Below are positions 17,042-25,218 of a DNA stretch of 64,000 bases, in pieces. The stretch is from Firmicutes bacterium UBA5286 (lineage in GTDB: Bacteria > Bacillota > Proteinivoracia > UBA4975). The first letter of the stretch is position 1. The number at the start of each line of letters is the position of its first letter. Location: NCBI GenBank assembly GCA_002408465.1, contig DHSM01000022.1:62001-126000 (forward strand), written 5' to 3'. The translations under genes were made by a program, and so were the position numbers. The notes below the pieces were generated by a model. The model was not told where the DNA came from. It searched no databases and worked only from the letters and a program-made list of their open reading frames with translations.

Positions 17042-17955
17042 TGGCCAAATTCCTCCTCCAGAGCGGCAATTTTATCTAGCCGCCGTTGATGCCTCCCTCC
17101 CTCAAATGCCGTGCTCAAGAATATTTTGGCGATCATGGCAGCCAGCTCAGAACCAACAACCCGCTGGCCAAGAGTCAGTATGTTGGCATTGTTGTGGGCC
17201 CTGGTCATGGCGGCGGAATAACAATCATGACAGTTGGCAGCACGGATTCCCTTAATTTTATTGGCTGCCATAGCCATTCCCTGGCCGGTGCCGCAGGTGA
17301 TGATGCCCAACTGGCATTGTCCGGCAGCTACCGCTCTGGCTGCGGCTGCGGCGAAGTCAGGATAGTCCACTGAGTCCTCGCAATTACAGCCAAAGTCAAC
17401 AAACTGATATCCCAAAGCCTGAACAAGAGCTTTAAGCTCTTCTTTCAGCCGAAACCCGCCGTGATCACTTGCTAAGGCTATTTGCATTTTATCAGCTCCT
17501 TTTTGCTGCTCCGCAGCCAGTTTTGCGGCCAGTTTAGTCACTGCCGCCTCAATCTGTTCCCGGGCAGCCTGGTATTCCTCTTTGCCGCCTCCAAACGGGT
17601 CGGCAATATCTGTTGCCTGCCCCCAGGCGTATTCCCCCAGAGTATGTATTCTGGCAGCAAGATAAGGAAATTGAGACTGCAGAATCAATTTGTGCTTGGC
17701 GGTCATGGTCAGGACTATGTCCGCCGCCGCCAGCATGGACTGCTCTACCTGTCGGGCCCGATGAGCCGATAGATCTTCCGGCTTTTTAAGTACCATTCTT
17801 GAACCCTCCGAGGCAGGGCTGTCGGGATCTGCTGCAATGCCAGCGGAAGATACTTTTATGCCCTCTATCCCTTTCTCCGCCAACACCCTTTTAAGCACCG
17901 CTTCTGCCAGCGGGCTGCGGCAGGTATTGCCGGTGCAGACAAAAAGAATTTCCAT
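17038..17955 (-). CDS. ywlE-rpiB: Fusion of YwlE-type protein-arginine phosphatase and ribose-5-phosphate isomerase B
   Basis: A single 305-residue frame joins two proteins that are normally separate neighbours. Residues 1-156 form a low-molecular-weight phosphatase with P-loop CTGNTCRS: nucleophile Cys7, and Thr11, the residue tied to phospho-arginine specificity in YwlE. The general acid Asp is in DPFGG (119-123). Residues 157-305 form a complete RpiB with ASDHGGF, the active Cys in ITCGTGQG, and THR-like RAHNNANILTLGQR. At the junction an A5 run and an AAGGAG ribosome site precede an in-frame ATG at 17487, so a separate 149-residue RpiB could also be made. Adding one A to the run would end ywlE at TGA-TAA just before that ATG, so a recent indel or an assembly error is possible. 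Confidence 0.9.
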   Translation of the reverse strand: MEILFVCTGNTCRSPLAEAVLKRVLAEKGIEGIKVSSAGIAADPDSPASEGSRMVLKKPEDLSAHRARQVEQSMLAAADIVLTMTAKHKLILQSQFPYLAARIHTLGEYAWGQATDIADPFGGGKEEYQAAREQIEAAVTKLAAKLAAEQQKGADKMQIALASDHGGFRLKEELKALVQALGYQFVDFGCNCEDSVDYPDFAAAAARAVAAGQCQLGIITCGTGQGMAMAANKIKGIRAANCHDCYSAAMTRAHNNANILTLGQRVVGSELAAMIAKIFLSTAFEGGRHQRRLDKIAALEEEFGQ

Positions 17956-17958
17956 TGC

Positions 17959-18633
17959 TTATCCCTCCAAAAACAACTTCAGCGCTAAAATTATCAGCAC
18001 TCCGCCACCAAGCAGTTCTCCATAATTGCCTACCAGGGATCCTATTTTTTTGCCCAGGAATAAGCCGACAGCGGTCATCCCTGCTCCAAATACGCCAAAG
18101 AGCACCGAAGTAAGATAGACATTATAGCCTAGGGCGCCCAGGCCCAAACCCACCGACAAGGCGTCTATACTAACGCTCAAAGCCAGAAGCAACAGGGAGA
18201 GTCCCGTCAATTTGCATTGGCTCGCCTGGGTTGTGCCTTCACTGGTCAGACAGCCCCAGACCATCCGGATACCAATAATAGCCACAATGGCGGCGCCAGT
18301 TACCTGAGCAATTCCCCCAGCCAGCTTGCTGAAATATCCTCCCACGGCCGTGCCAATAAGGGGCATGATTATATGAAAGAGGCCAATGACCAGGCTGACT
18401 CTGATTCCCTCTCGCCAGGAGATGCCGCGGAGGCCGATGCCAATCGCCAGAGACATGGCATCAGTGCCCAGGGCGGCAGCCATCAACAACAAGGCCAGAA
18501 CTTGCCCTGGGGTGATCCGTCTCAACACTGCCAACGCCCCGCCCAGAGCACTGAACCTGTTGGCTAGAATCGCCAGCAGCGCTACCGCCAGGACAACAAA
18601 TAACGTTCGGGACAATAGAGCGTGATGCTTCAA
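17959..18633 (-). CDS. mntP: MntP-type manganese efflux pump
   Basis: MntP exports Mn2+. The 224-residue protein has two homologous three-helix halves, each with the family aspartate motif: DAMSLAIGIG and DALSVGLGLG. It is longer than typical MntP (about 185 residues) by an extra N-terminal hydrophobic segment of about 35 residues. The start is a TTG with GGGGGTGG upstream. B. subtilis has the homologous ywlD at this position. Confidence 0.88.
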   Translation of the reverse strand: MKHHALLSRTLFVVLAVALLAILANRFSALGGALAVLRRITPGQVLALLLMAAALGTDAMSLAIGIGLRGISWREGIRVSLVIGLFHIIMPLIGTAVGGYFSKLAGGIAQVTGAAIVAIIGIRMVWGCLTSEGTTQASQCKLTGLSLLLLALSVSIDALSVGLGLGALGYNVYLTSVLFGVFGAGMTAVGLFLGKKIGSLVGNYGELLGGGVLIILALKLFLEG

Positions 18634-18648
18634 TCAGTCCACCCCCTA

Positions 18649-19803
18649 TCACAATTCCATGCCTTTGCCAGACTTCTTCTTGCCTGCAAACTTGCTCGTC
18701 AGCAGGGAAGCAGCTGCAGCAGCTGCCGGAGCCGCTGCCAGCAAGCCAAAACTCCCGGCGATGGACCGAACTGCCTCTGTGGCAATTATGTCCAAGTTGA
18801 TGACATTTATATAACTCATGTCCTTGGCCGCGAACAACAGCAGCAGCGGCAGTGCGCAGCCTGCCCAGGCCAGCATCAAAATATTGATCATTCTTGCCAA
18901 TCTTTCTTTGCCAGCCTCATATCCCGCTTTAAACATCCCCTTGAAGGTGAGGAGGGGGTTGGCCTCCCTGATTGCAAAGATTGAGGAAGATATTGACAGG
19001 GACAAGTCCATTACAGCTCCCAGAGCCCCCAAAATAATCCCTGCGAAGAGCAATCCGCGAATGTCCAGTTCTGTGGGCAGTCCGCTGGAATACAGCATCT
19101 GGACATCCTCATTAAATCCTGTCAATCTTGCGGCTCCGCCAAAAATCACGGCCACAAGGCCTGCGCTCAGCACCCCGCCCATTGTGCCGGCAATGGCAGC
19201 TGCAGTCTTGGCATTCAAGCCGCCGAAAACTGTCAGATATATAATCGTTACCAAGGTCGAAAAGAGCAGTGTCAGCACCAAGGGGTTATGTCCCTGGAGA
19301 ATTAAGGGCAACATCCCCTTGACGATAACAATACCCGTAACGGAAAGGGTCAGCAATGCTTTGAGCCCCTTGGTACGGGCGATTAATATAACCGCAAAGA
19401 TAAAGAAGCCAACCAGAATATACAAGTATCTATCCCGGCCAAACTCATACAGGTTGACACTGTGCAACCGGCCTTCATCCAATTCTAAGAGCAAGAGAAC
19501 CTGGTCACCTTTCCTTACCGGCAAATCCCGGTAAGAGACGCCGGTAAAATTGTTCTCTATCTCTTCTACATACCCCTGGAAGCGGCCAGTCATGATTTCA
19601 ACCGTCACCTTCTGCCTGCCGGTGAAAAACCAGTCATCTTTTATTTCCTGATACGCAGAAACTTCAAGGACTCTGGCTCGGACAATTACCGTGGGATAGT
19701 CCTGGGGCCAATCTTCCTCGTATTCCCCGCCGCTCAGGGCAGATGCCGATCCCAGCAACAGAACGGCTGCAAGCAATATTGCCAGCCCACGTGATTTCTT
19801 CAC
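18649..19803 (-). CDS. YibE/F family membrane protein
   Basis: A 384-residue protein with a signal-like N-terminus, an extracytoplasmic beta-rich segment (about 25-115) and seven to eight membrane helices. The segments FAVILIARTKGLKALLTL, GAVMDLSLSISSSI and MINILMLAWAGCALPLLLL match the YibE/F family. The transport substrate, if any, is unknown. The probable GTG start at 19803 follows GGCGGG. A consensus promoter lies 70 bases upstream, and mntP is 15 bases downstream, suggesting co-transcription through glyA. Confidence 0.85.
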   Translation of the reverse strand: MKKSRGLAILLAAVLLLGSASALSGGEYEEDWPQDYPTVIVRARVLEVSAYQEIKDDWFFTGRQKVTVEIMTGRFQGYVEEIENNFTGVSYRDLPVRKGDQVLLLLELDEGRLHSVNLYEFGRDRYLYILVGFFIFAVILIARTKGLKALLTLSVTGIVIVKGMLPLILQGHNPLVLTLLFSTLVTIIYLTVFGGLNAKTAAAIAGTMGGVLSAGLVAVIFGGAARLTGFNEDVQMLYSSGLPTELDIRGLLFAGIILGALGAVMDLSLSISSSIFAIREANPLLTFKGMFKAGYEAGKERLARMINILMLAWAGCALPLLLLFAAKDMSYINVINLDIIATEAVRSIAGSFGLLAAAPAAAAAASLLTSKFAGKKKSGKGMEL

Positions 19804-19875
19804 CTCTTACCCGCCTTCCTTCACTGCTGCCAAATTCGAATGCAGCTATATGGCTTTTGATTGCCACTAGTTTTT

Positions 19876-19905
19876 ATTATACTTATTAGCTGGAAGAGCT
19901 GTCAA
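19876..19905 (-). promoter_or_regulatory. SigmaA promoter for yibE-mntP-ywlE unit
   Basis: TTGACA, 18 bases and TATAAT on the minus strand, both hexamers perfect, about 70 bases before the start codon. Confidence 0.8.
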
Positions 19906-19912
19906 ACACAAG

Positions 19913-19933
19913 AAAAAAGGGCCTGCAGCCCTT
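19913..19933 (-). terminator. Terminator after Na/Pi cotransporter gene
   Basis: AAGGGC-TGCAG-GCCCTT followed by a T run on the minus strand, overlapping the stop codon. Confidence 0.8.
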
Positions 19934-21536
19934 AATAATCTCCCAAAACCGTCTGGGCAATATTGGTGGCATGATCGCCAATCCGTTCAAAATTTGCAAT
20001 GATGTCAAGAAAGATAACGCCGGAGGGCGGGAAACAACGACCCTCGTTGATCCGGGCCACATGGCGCTGGCGCAATTTCTTTTCCAGTCGGTCAATTTCA
20101 ATGTCATCAACCAGTATTTCTCGGGCCAAGGTTTTATTCCTGGCTCTGAAAGCAGCTATGGCCTTGGCGGTCATGTTGCGAACTTTGGCGTACATATCCT
20201 TGAGTTCTTCTGTTGCCGATTCCGAAAAAGGATATTTATCCTCTATTTTTTCCCGAACCAAATCCGAAATATTGTCAGAGTGGTCACCAATGCGCTCAAT
20301 GTCATTTACTGCATGCATATACCCTGCCAATAAGCGGCTTTGCTCCACGCTTAGCCCATGCTGGGCAAGGTCCGCCAGGTAAATAGTGATTTGCTGCTCC
20401 AGTTCGTCCACAACCTCTTCATTGCGCTGAATTTTCTTGATGAGGTTAATATCTGTCTGCAGCAACATGGACATAGCATTGTCAAACATCTCTACGGACA
20501 AATCTGCCATACGGCTGATTTCCCTCTCGGTAGCCCCCAAGGCCAGTGAAGGAGAATTGAGCAGGTTCTTATCCAGGTATATGGGACCTGTCTCAAATAT
20601 TTCTTCAGTGCCAGGCACAATTTTCGTAATCAGCTTGACGAATTGGTTTAAGAAGGGAAGAAATAATAAGGTGTTGCTAACATTAAACAAGGTATGGCCC
20701 CAGGCCACCTGACGGGGTATCGCAGTGCTCAGCCCTTGAATAAAGATAGTGAAAGGTTTGAGTATAATCAGAAAGCATAAAACCCCAAGGACATTGAACA
20801 TCAGGTGTGCCACTGCCGCCCTGCGGGCGTTGAGGCCGGTGCCAATGCTGGCCAGCATGGCCGTGATGCAGGTGCCGATATTTGAACCCAGCACCAGGGG
20901 CATTGCTCCATTTAAGTCCAGCACTCCCTGGCCAACTAAAGTAATGATGACAGCGGTTGTTGCAGAGCTGCTTTGGACCAAACTGGTAAACAGCATTCCC
21001 GCCAACAATCCCAGGATTGGGCGTTGGCCAAACTGGCCCAACAGATTGATGACTTGGGGAAATTCCTTGATGCCATCTAAAGCGTCCCCCATAATGCTTA
21101 TGCCCAAAAAGAGAATGCCAAAGCCCAGGATGCTCTCACCGATATTTTTATACATGCGCTTATTAACAAAAACATAAAGAACTACACCTAGGGCTATTGC
21201 CGGCAGGGCAAATCCGGCAATATCAAAAGAGATTATCTGACCGGTGACAGTGGTGCCGATATTGGCGCCCAGAATGGTGCCCACAGCCTGAGTGAGGGTC
21301 ATCAGCCCAGCATTTACAAAGCCAACTACCATGACGGTGGTGGCGCTGCTGCTCTGGATAGCTGCAGTAATAATAAAACCTGTCAAGACTGCAGCAAAGC
21401 GATTAAAGGTCAGGAGTTCCAGAAAACGGCGCAGTTTATCCCCAGCAACTTTATGCAAACCCTCGGACATCATATGCATTCCCAAGAGAAACAAACCCAG
21501 GCCGCCTATGATGCCCATACTCATTTTAACAATCAT
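19932..21536 (-). CDS. Na+/phosphate cotransporter (NptA type) with PhoU-like C-terminal domain
   Basis: A 534-residue protein. The membrane half has two inverted repeats with the hallmark QSSSATT motif (QSSSATTVMVVGF and QSSSATTAVIITL). The C-terminal 200 residues are a PhoU-like helical domain (GYMHAVNDIERIGDHSDNIS and IANFERIGDHATNIA). This matches the Na/Pi cotransporter II family. The ATG at 21536 has GGAGG seven bases upstream. It is transcribed alone, from a TTGACA promoter to a strong terminator. Confidence 0.93.
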   Translation of the reverse strand: MIVKMSMGIIGGLGLFLLGMHMMSEGLHKVAGDKLRRFLELLTFNRFAAVLTGFIITAAIQSSSATTVMVVGFVNAGLMTLTQAVGTILGANIGTTVTGQIISFDIAGFALPAIALGVVLYVFVNKRMYKNIGESILGFGILFLGISIMGDALDGIKEFPQVINLLGQFGQRPILGLLAGMLFTSLVQSSSATTAVIITLVGQGVLDLNGAMPLVLGSNIGTCITAMLASIGTGLNARRAAVAHLMFNVLGVLCFLIILKPFTIFIQGLSTAIPRQVAWGHTLFNVSNTLLFLPFLNQFVKLITKIVPGTEEIFETGPIYLDKNLLNSPSLALGATEREISRMADLSVEMFDNAMSMLLQTDINLIKKIQRNEEVVDELEQQITIYLADLAQHGLSVEQSRLLAGYMHAVNDIERIGDHSDNISDLVREKIEDKYPFSESATEELKDMYAKVRNMTAKAIAAFRARNKTLAREILVDDIEIDRLEKKLRQRHVARINEGRCFPPSGVIFLDIIANFERIGDHATNIAQTVLGDY

Positions 21537-21577
21537 CCGCACACCTCCGTAAGGCTGTAATGCACCTATTACCCCAT

Positions 21578-21606
21578 ATGGTAGCCTAGGAAAACCGGCT
21601 TGTCAA
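21578..21606 (-). promoter_or_regulatory. SigmaA promoter for the Na/Pi cotransporter
   Basis: TTGACA, 17 bases, TACCAT, about 40 bases before the start codon. Confidence 0.65.
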
Positions 21607-21632
21607 CACAGGAAATAAAGCCAAAAAGGGAG

Positions 21633-21654
21633 AAAAGGACGCTAAGTAGCGTCC
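21633..21654 (-). terminator. Terminator of the iscR-iscS-iscU unit
   Basis: GGACGCTA-CT-TAGCGTCC followed by TTTT and a further T-rich tract on the minus strand. Confidence 0.85.
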
Positions 21655-21670
21655 CGATATCGGCAGTTCT

Positions 21671-22045
21671 TTATGCTTTTTTCCCCTTGCGGTAATCCTC
21701 TATAGCTGCCTTAAGAGCATCGGCTGCCAAGTTGGAACAGTGCATCTTCACCGGCGGCAGTCCGTCCAGTTCTTCTGCAACCTGGCGGTTTGACACTTTT
21801 TCAGCCTCAGAAATTGGCATTCCCTTGACGATTTCAGTGATCATGCTGCTGGTTGCAATAGCAGCCCCGCAGCCAAAAGTTTGAAATTTGATATCTTCGA
21901 TTACCTCGTTTTCCCCTACTTTAATATACAATTTCATAATATCGCCGCAGCGGATGTTGCCCACCTCGCCCACCCCGTTGGCATCAGGAAGAACGCCAAC
22001 ATTGCGCGGATTTTGAAAGTGATCCATGACTTTTTCTGAGTACAT
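21671..22045 (-). CDS. iscU: Iron-sulfur cluster scaffold protein IscU/NifU N-terminal type
   Basis: A 124-residue scaffold on which IscS-derived sulfur and iron are assembled. The three cluster Cys are in NIRCGDIM, FGCGAAIA and MHCSNLAA. It lacks the extra domains of full NifU. It follows iscS by 11 bases. Confidence 0.95.
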   Translation of the reverse strand: MYSEKVMDHFQNPRNVGVLPDANGVGEVGNIRCGDIMKLYIKVGENEVIEDIKFQTFGCGAAIATSSMITEIVKGMPISEAEKVSNRQVAEELDGLPPVKMHCSNLAADALKAAIEDYRKGKKA

Positions 22046-22056
22046 ATCTTCTCCTC

Positions 22057-23220
22057 CTATCCCAGTTCGGCCTGTATAGGTGACATTTTCCGCAGGCGCT
22101 GGATGATCCCTGGAATTACCTCTAATACGTAGTCAATATCTTCTTCTCCAGTAGATTTGCCCAAAGTAAACCGCAGGGAACCGTGGGCGGTTTGGTGGTC
22201 GAGCCCCATAGCCATCAGTACATGGGAAGGATTAAGGGAACCGGATGTGCAGGCGGAACCGCTGGACACAGCAATCCCCGCCATGTCAAGGCTGAGAATG
22301 AGACTTTCTCCCTCCACCCTTTTGATGCTGACATTGACGTTTCCCGGCAGGCGCTGTTCGGGATGACCGTTAAGGCGAACCTCAGGCAAAGCCGTCAGCC
22401 CTTTTATCAGCTTATCCCTGAGAACAGTCAGACGGCGGCAAGTCTCAGGCTGTTCTGCCACTGCCAGCTCCATTGCCCTGGCAAAACCCATGATCCCAGC
22501 AACGTTTTCGGTCCCAGGACGCAAGTTGCGTTCTTGGGCGCCGCCATACGAGACGTTGGCAAGCCTTGTTCCCTTTTTGACATAAAGAAGGCCAACCCCC
22601 TTTGGTCCGTAAAGTTTGTGAGCGGAAGCCGAAAGCAGATCCACCTGCAGCTCTTTAACATCCACAGGTATATTGCCCAGGGATTGAACTGCATCTGTAT
22701 GAAAAAGCGCTCCCCGCTCATGGGCAATAACTGCCAGCTCCCTAATCGGCTGAACGGTGCCTACTTCATTATTGGCATGCATAATCGAAACCAAGACTGT
22801 CTCATCGCTGATAGCCTTTCCCAGCTGGGAGGGAGAGACCATTCCGTATTTATCCACAGGCAGCACCGTCAACCTATACCCTCGACTTTCCAGGGCCTCA
22901 CAGGTATAGAGAACGGCATGGTGTTCGATTGCAGAGGTGATAATATGCCTGCCTTTATTTTTTTTCTGAGCGGCGGCGCCTAAAATCGCAATATTGTCAG
23001 CTTCTGTTCCCCCAGAGGTGAAGAATATCTCCTGGGGCGCGGCGTTAAGAGCTTTGGCCACTCGCTCTCTGGCGCCGTCCACATCCTTGTGCGCCTCCCG
23101 GCCAAAGGCATGGATGCTGGACGGGTTGCCGAACTTTTCCGTCAAAAAGGGAATCATTGCTTCATATGCTTCCTGCCGCATTGGCGTAGTGGCGGCATGA
23201 TCCAAATAGATGCTGCGCAT
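22057..23220 (-). CDS. iscS: Cysteine desulfurase
   Basis: A 387-residue PLP enzyme that removes sulfur from cysteine. The PLP lysine is in SASAHKLYGPKG, and the active-site Cys loop is SSGSACTSGSLNPSHVL. It belongs to the group I IscS/NifS class. It lies between iscR and iscU. Confidence 0.97.
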   Translation of the reverse strand: MRSIYLDHAATTPMRQEAYEAMIPFLTEKFGNPSSIHAFGREAHKDVDGARERVAKALNAAPQEIFFTSGGTEADNIAILGAAAQKKNKGRHIITSAIEHHAVLYTCEALESRGYRLTVLPVDKYGMVSPSQLGKAISDETVLVSIMHANNEVGTVQPIRELAVIAHERGALFHTDAVQSLGNIPVDVKELQVDLLSASAHKLYGPKGVGLLYVKKGTRLANVSYGGAQERNLRPGTENVAGIMGFARAMELAVAEQPETCRRLTVLRDKLIKGLTALPEVRLNGHPEQRLPGNVNVSIKRVEGESLILSLDMAGIAVSSGSACTSGSLNPSHVLMAMGLDHQTAHGSLRFTLGKSTGEEDIDYVLEVIPGIIQRLRKMSPIQAELG

Positions 23221-23226
23221 TTCTGT

Positions 23227-23646
23227 TCACTCCTTTGATGCTCTTGCAAGTATATCTGCTAGGGTTGTGGTGTCCAGCACTTCATCCATGGCGACCTTCA
23301 ACTTCTGCCAGACAAATCTGGTGGAACAGCCGTCTCTGTGCCTGCACACTGCTTCCTCATCAACAGCCACGCATTGCATGGGGGCCAAAGAACCCTCCAG
23401 AGCCCATAAGACATCACCCACAGTAATGTCAGAAGGGGGGCGGGATAATTTGTATCCGCCCTTGGCGCCGCGGAAACTGGTTACAAGCTCCTTGGTCCGC
23501 AGATCCCTGAATAAATGCTCCAAATATTGCTCGGACAGATGCTCCTTTTGAGCGATCTGTCGCAGAGGAACAGGACCGGCATTAAATTCTTCCGCCAACA
23601 CCATCATGGCCCTTAATCCATATTCTCCCCGGGTGGAAATCAGCAT
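23227..23646 (-). CDS. iscR: Rrf2-family regulator with IscR-type cysteines
   Basis: A 139-residue Rrf2 protein with an N-terminal winged helix (QYLEHLFRDLRTKELV recognition region). Cys92, Cys101 and Cys107 are placed like the cluster ligands of IscR (92, 98, 104 in E. coli), and CymR lacks such a set. It probably senses iron-sulfur status and represses its own operon: an inverted repeat lies between its promoter and start codon. Confidence 0.9.
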   Translation of the reverse strand: MLISTRGEYGLRAMMVLAEEFNAGPVPLRQIAQKEHLSEQYLEHLFRDLRTKELVTSFRGAKGGYKLSRPPSDITVGDVLWALEGSLAPMQCVAVDEEAVCRHRDGCSTRFVWQKLKVAMDEVLDTTTLADILARASKE

Positions 23647-23669
23647 ATCCTCACCTCCGGCATAAAATA

Positions 23670-23688
23670 CCCTAGTCTTTTACTCGGG
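23670..23688 (-). promoter_or_regulatory. Candidate IscR operator
   Basis: CCCGAGT-AAAAG-ACTAGGG is an imperfect inverted repeat (6 of 7 positions) just downstream of the -10 element, where bound repressor would block transcription. Confidence 0.6.
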
Positions 23689-23691
23689 ATT

Positions 23692-23720
23692 ATTATAGCA
23701 TCGCCATTTCCCTCTGTCAA
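23692..23720 (-). promoter_or_regulatory. Consensus sigmaA promoter for iscR-iscS-iscU
   Basis: TTGACA, 17 bases, TATAAT: a full consensus match, 46 bases before the iscR start. Confidence 0.9.
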
Positions 23721-23734
23721 TCATACCAAGAACG

Positions 23735-23758
23735 AAAAAAGGCCCTTTATTCAGAGCC
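23735..23758 (-). terminator. Terminator after spoIIR
   Basis: GGCTCT-GAATAA-AGGGCC (one G-T pair) and TTTTTT on the minus strand, overlapping the spoIIR 3' end. Confidence 0.75.
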
Positions 23759-24301
23759 CGAAAACAACCCCTGGATTAAGACGCTTATCTTTTCCCACAG
23801 CCAAAACCGCACTTCGACTTCTTGCTCTCCGCAAGCCCCCTCCGTCATTGTTTCATTGACAAAGCACAGAGGCGGGAACAACAGACACCACCAATTTCTC
23901 CCTTGCCCTTCGCCCAGAATTACTTGGACCGACCTGTACTTGCCCTCTGGGTAGGTACGGGCTTGGTAGGCCCGGACAGGGTAATCTTCCACCTGAAATT
24001 TTACCTGGACCAGGCACTCCTCCCCTGCCGCCGTTAAAACCGAGGAAGCCAGATTGGCTAAGATGCTCTGATTGGCAATTATCCAGGCAGCCACATCTCT
24101 TTGCTCCATTCCTGCAAATATCGGCCCCAGTTCCGTGACAATTTTATCCCGGACTTCTTCTTTAAGTCTTTGGTCCGCGACACTGTTGCTGTTGGCGATG
24201 ACATGCAATCTGATTACATCCCCTTGAGCGAGAGCTGTCCCCTGCGCAAACAAAAGCAGAAGCAAAAAAATCGTGCAGGCAAGCCTGGTATTCTCTTTCA
24301 T
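23747..24301 (-). CDS. spoIIR: Stage II sporulation protein R
   Basis: SpoIIR is secreted from the forespore and triggers SpoIIGA to process pro-sigmaE in the mother cell. The 184-residue protein has a signal peptide (1-25) and the family blocks RLHVIANSNSVADQRLK, and NWWCLLFPPLCFV. Its ATG overlaps the sigG stop codon (TAATG), so the two are translationally coupled. Confidence 0.95.
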   Translation of the reverse strand: MKENTRLACTIFLLLLLFAQGTALAQGDVIRLHVIANSNSVADQRLKEEVRDKIVTELGPIFAGMEQRDVAAWIIANQSILANLASSVLTAAGEECLVQVKFQVEDYPVRAYQARTYPEGKYRSVQVILGEGQGRNWWCLLFPPLCFVNETMTEGACGEQEVEVRFWLWEKISVLIQGLFSGSE

Positions 24302-25083
24302 TAGACATTCCCCATATGGCTTTTGATGAATTTCAGAGCGCCTTTTTCCAAACGAGAAACCTGGGCCTGAGATATCCCCATGGCTGCCGCCACCTGAACC
24401 TGAGTTAGTCCTCCAAAGAATCGCTTATGCAGAATTTCTTTTTCCCGGGGAGACAGTTTTCCCAAAGCTTCTTTTAACAGCAGCTTTTGCATCCAGCTGG
24501 TACTATCATTGTGCACATCCCGCACCTGATCCATCAGGTATAAGGGGTCGGTGCTGTCGCTGAACACTGCCTCGTGCAGGGAAAGGGGGTCAAAATTAGC
24601 ATCCAAAGCTTGAACCACTTCTTCCGGTGGCAATTCCAGGGCGGCAGCGATTTCTTCGATTGTTGGCTCCCTGCCCATGGTTTTGGCCAGCCGCTCCCGG
24701 GCTTGCAAAGCCTTATGCGCAGTCTTGCGGAGTGAGCGGCTGACTCGGATAACATTGTTATCCCGCAGGTAGCGGCGAATTTCCCCTAAGATCATGGGCA
24801 CCGCATAAGTCGAAAACTTTACGCCTATGCTGGGATCAAAATTGTCCACGGCCTTGACCAAGCCTACACAGCCCACCTGAAAGAGATCGTCAATATTTTC
24901 GCCTCGGTTGTGGAACTGTTTTAAAACACTGAGGACAAGGCGCAAGTTGCCGGCGATGATTTCTTCCCGGGACTCTTTACAGCCCTGAAGTTTTTTTTGA
25001 AACAAGTTGTCCATTTCTTTAGCAGATAATACCTTAAGATGGTAGGTATCAATTCCGCTTAAAGTTACCCTTTTGTTAAGCAT
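24301..25083 (-). CDS. sigG: Sporulation sigma factor SigG
   Basis: A 260-residue sigma70-family factor. The N-terminus (VTLSGIDTYHLKVLSAKEM) fits the SigG leader, and region 2 (DDLFQVGCVGLVKAVDNFD, KFSTYAVPMILGEIRRYLRD) and region 4 (LSPREKEILHKRFFGGLTQ, GISQAQVSRLEKGALK) are complete. SigF is the closest alternative, but the N-terminus favours SigG. It usually lies next to spoIIGA-sigE; here it is instead paired with spoIIR behind a forespore-type promoter. Confidence 0.9.
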   Translation of the reverse strand: MLNKRVTLSGIDTYHLKVLSAKEMDNLFQKKLQGCKESREEIIAGNLRLVLSVLKQFHNRGENIDDLFQVGCVGLVKAVDNFDPSIGVKFSTYAVPMILGEIRRYLRDNNVIRVSRSLRKTAHKALQARERLAKTMGREPTIEEIAAALELPPEEVVQALDANFDPLSLHEAVFSDSTDPLYLMDQVRDVHNDSTSWMQKLLLKEALGKLSPREKEILHKRFFGGLTQVQVAAAMGISQAQVSRLEKGALKFIKSHMGNV

Positions 25084-25120
25084 GGCAATTCCTCCTGAGG
25101 CAATAATTTCCTTTGCCCTA

Positions 25121-25152
25121 TAGTATTGCCACTTTTATCCTATTTTTACTCA
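25121..25152 (-). promoter_or_regulatory. SigmaF/sigmaG-type promoter for sigG-spoIIR
   Basis: The -10 element GGCAATACTA fits the consensus GGNRANANTW at every position. The -35 element TGAGTA lies 16 bases upstream and differs by one base from TGAATA. The predicted start is about 30 bases before the sigG ATG. Confidence 0.75.
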
Positions 25153-25169
25153 AAAAAATTCCGCTATCC

Positions 25170-25208
25170 AATTAAATAAGCCAGGCGATCGTGGTTGCCG
25201 CCAGGCTT
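25170..25208 (-). terminator. Terminator after tetR-family gene
   Basis: A ten-pair stem AAGCCTGGCG/CGCCTGGCTT with one mismatch, followed by an A/T-rich tail on the minus strand. Confidence 0.55.
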
Positions 25209-25218
25209 GTGTGTGGAT

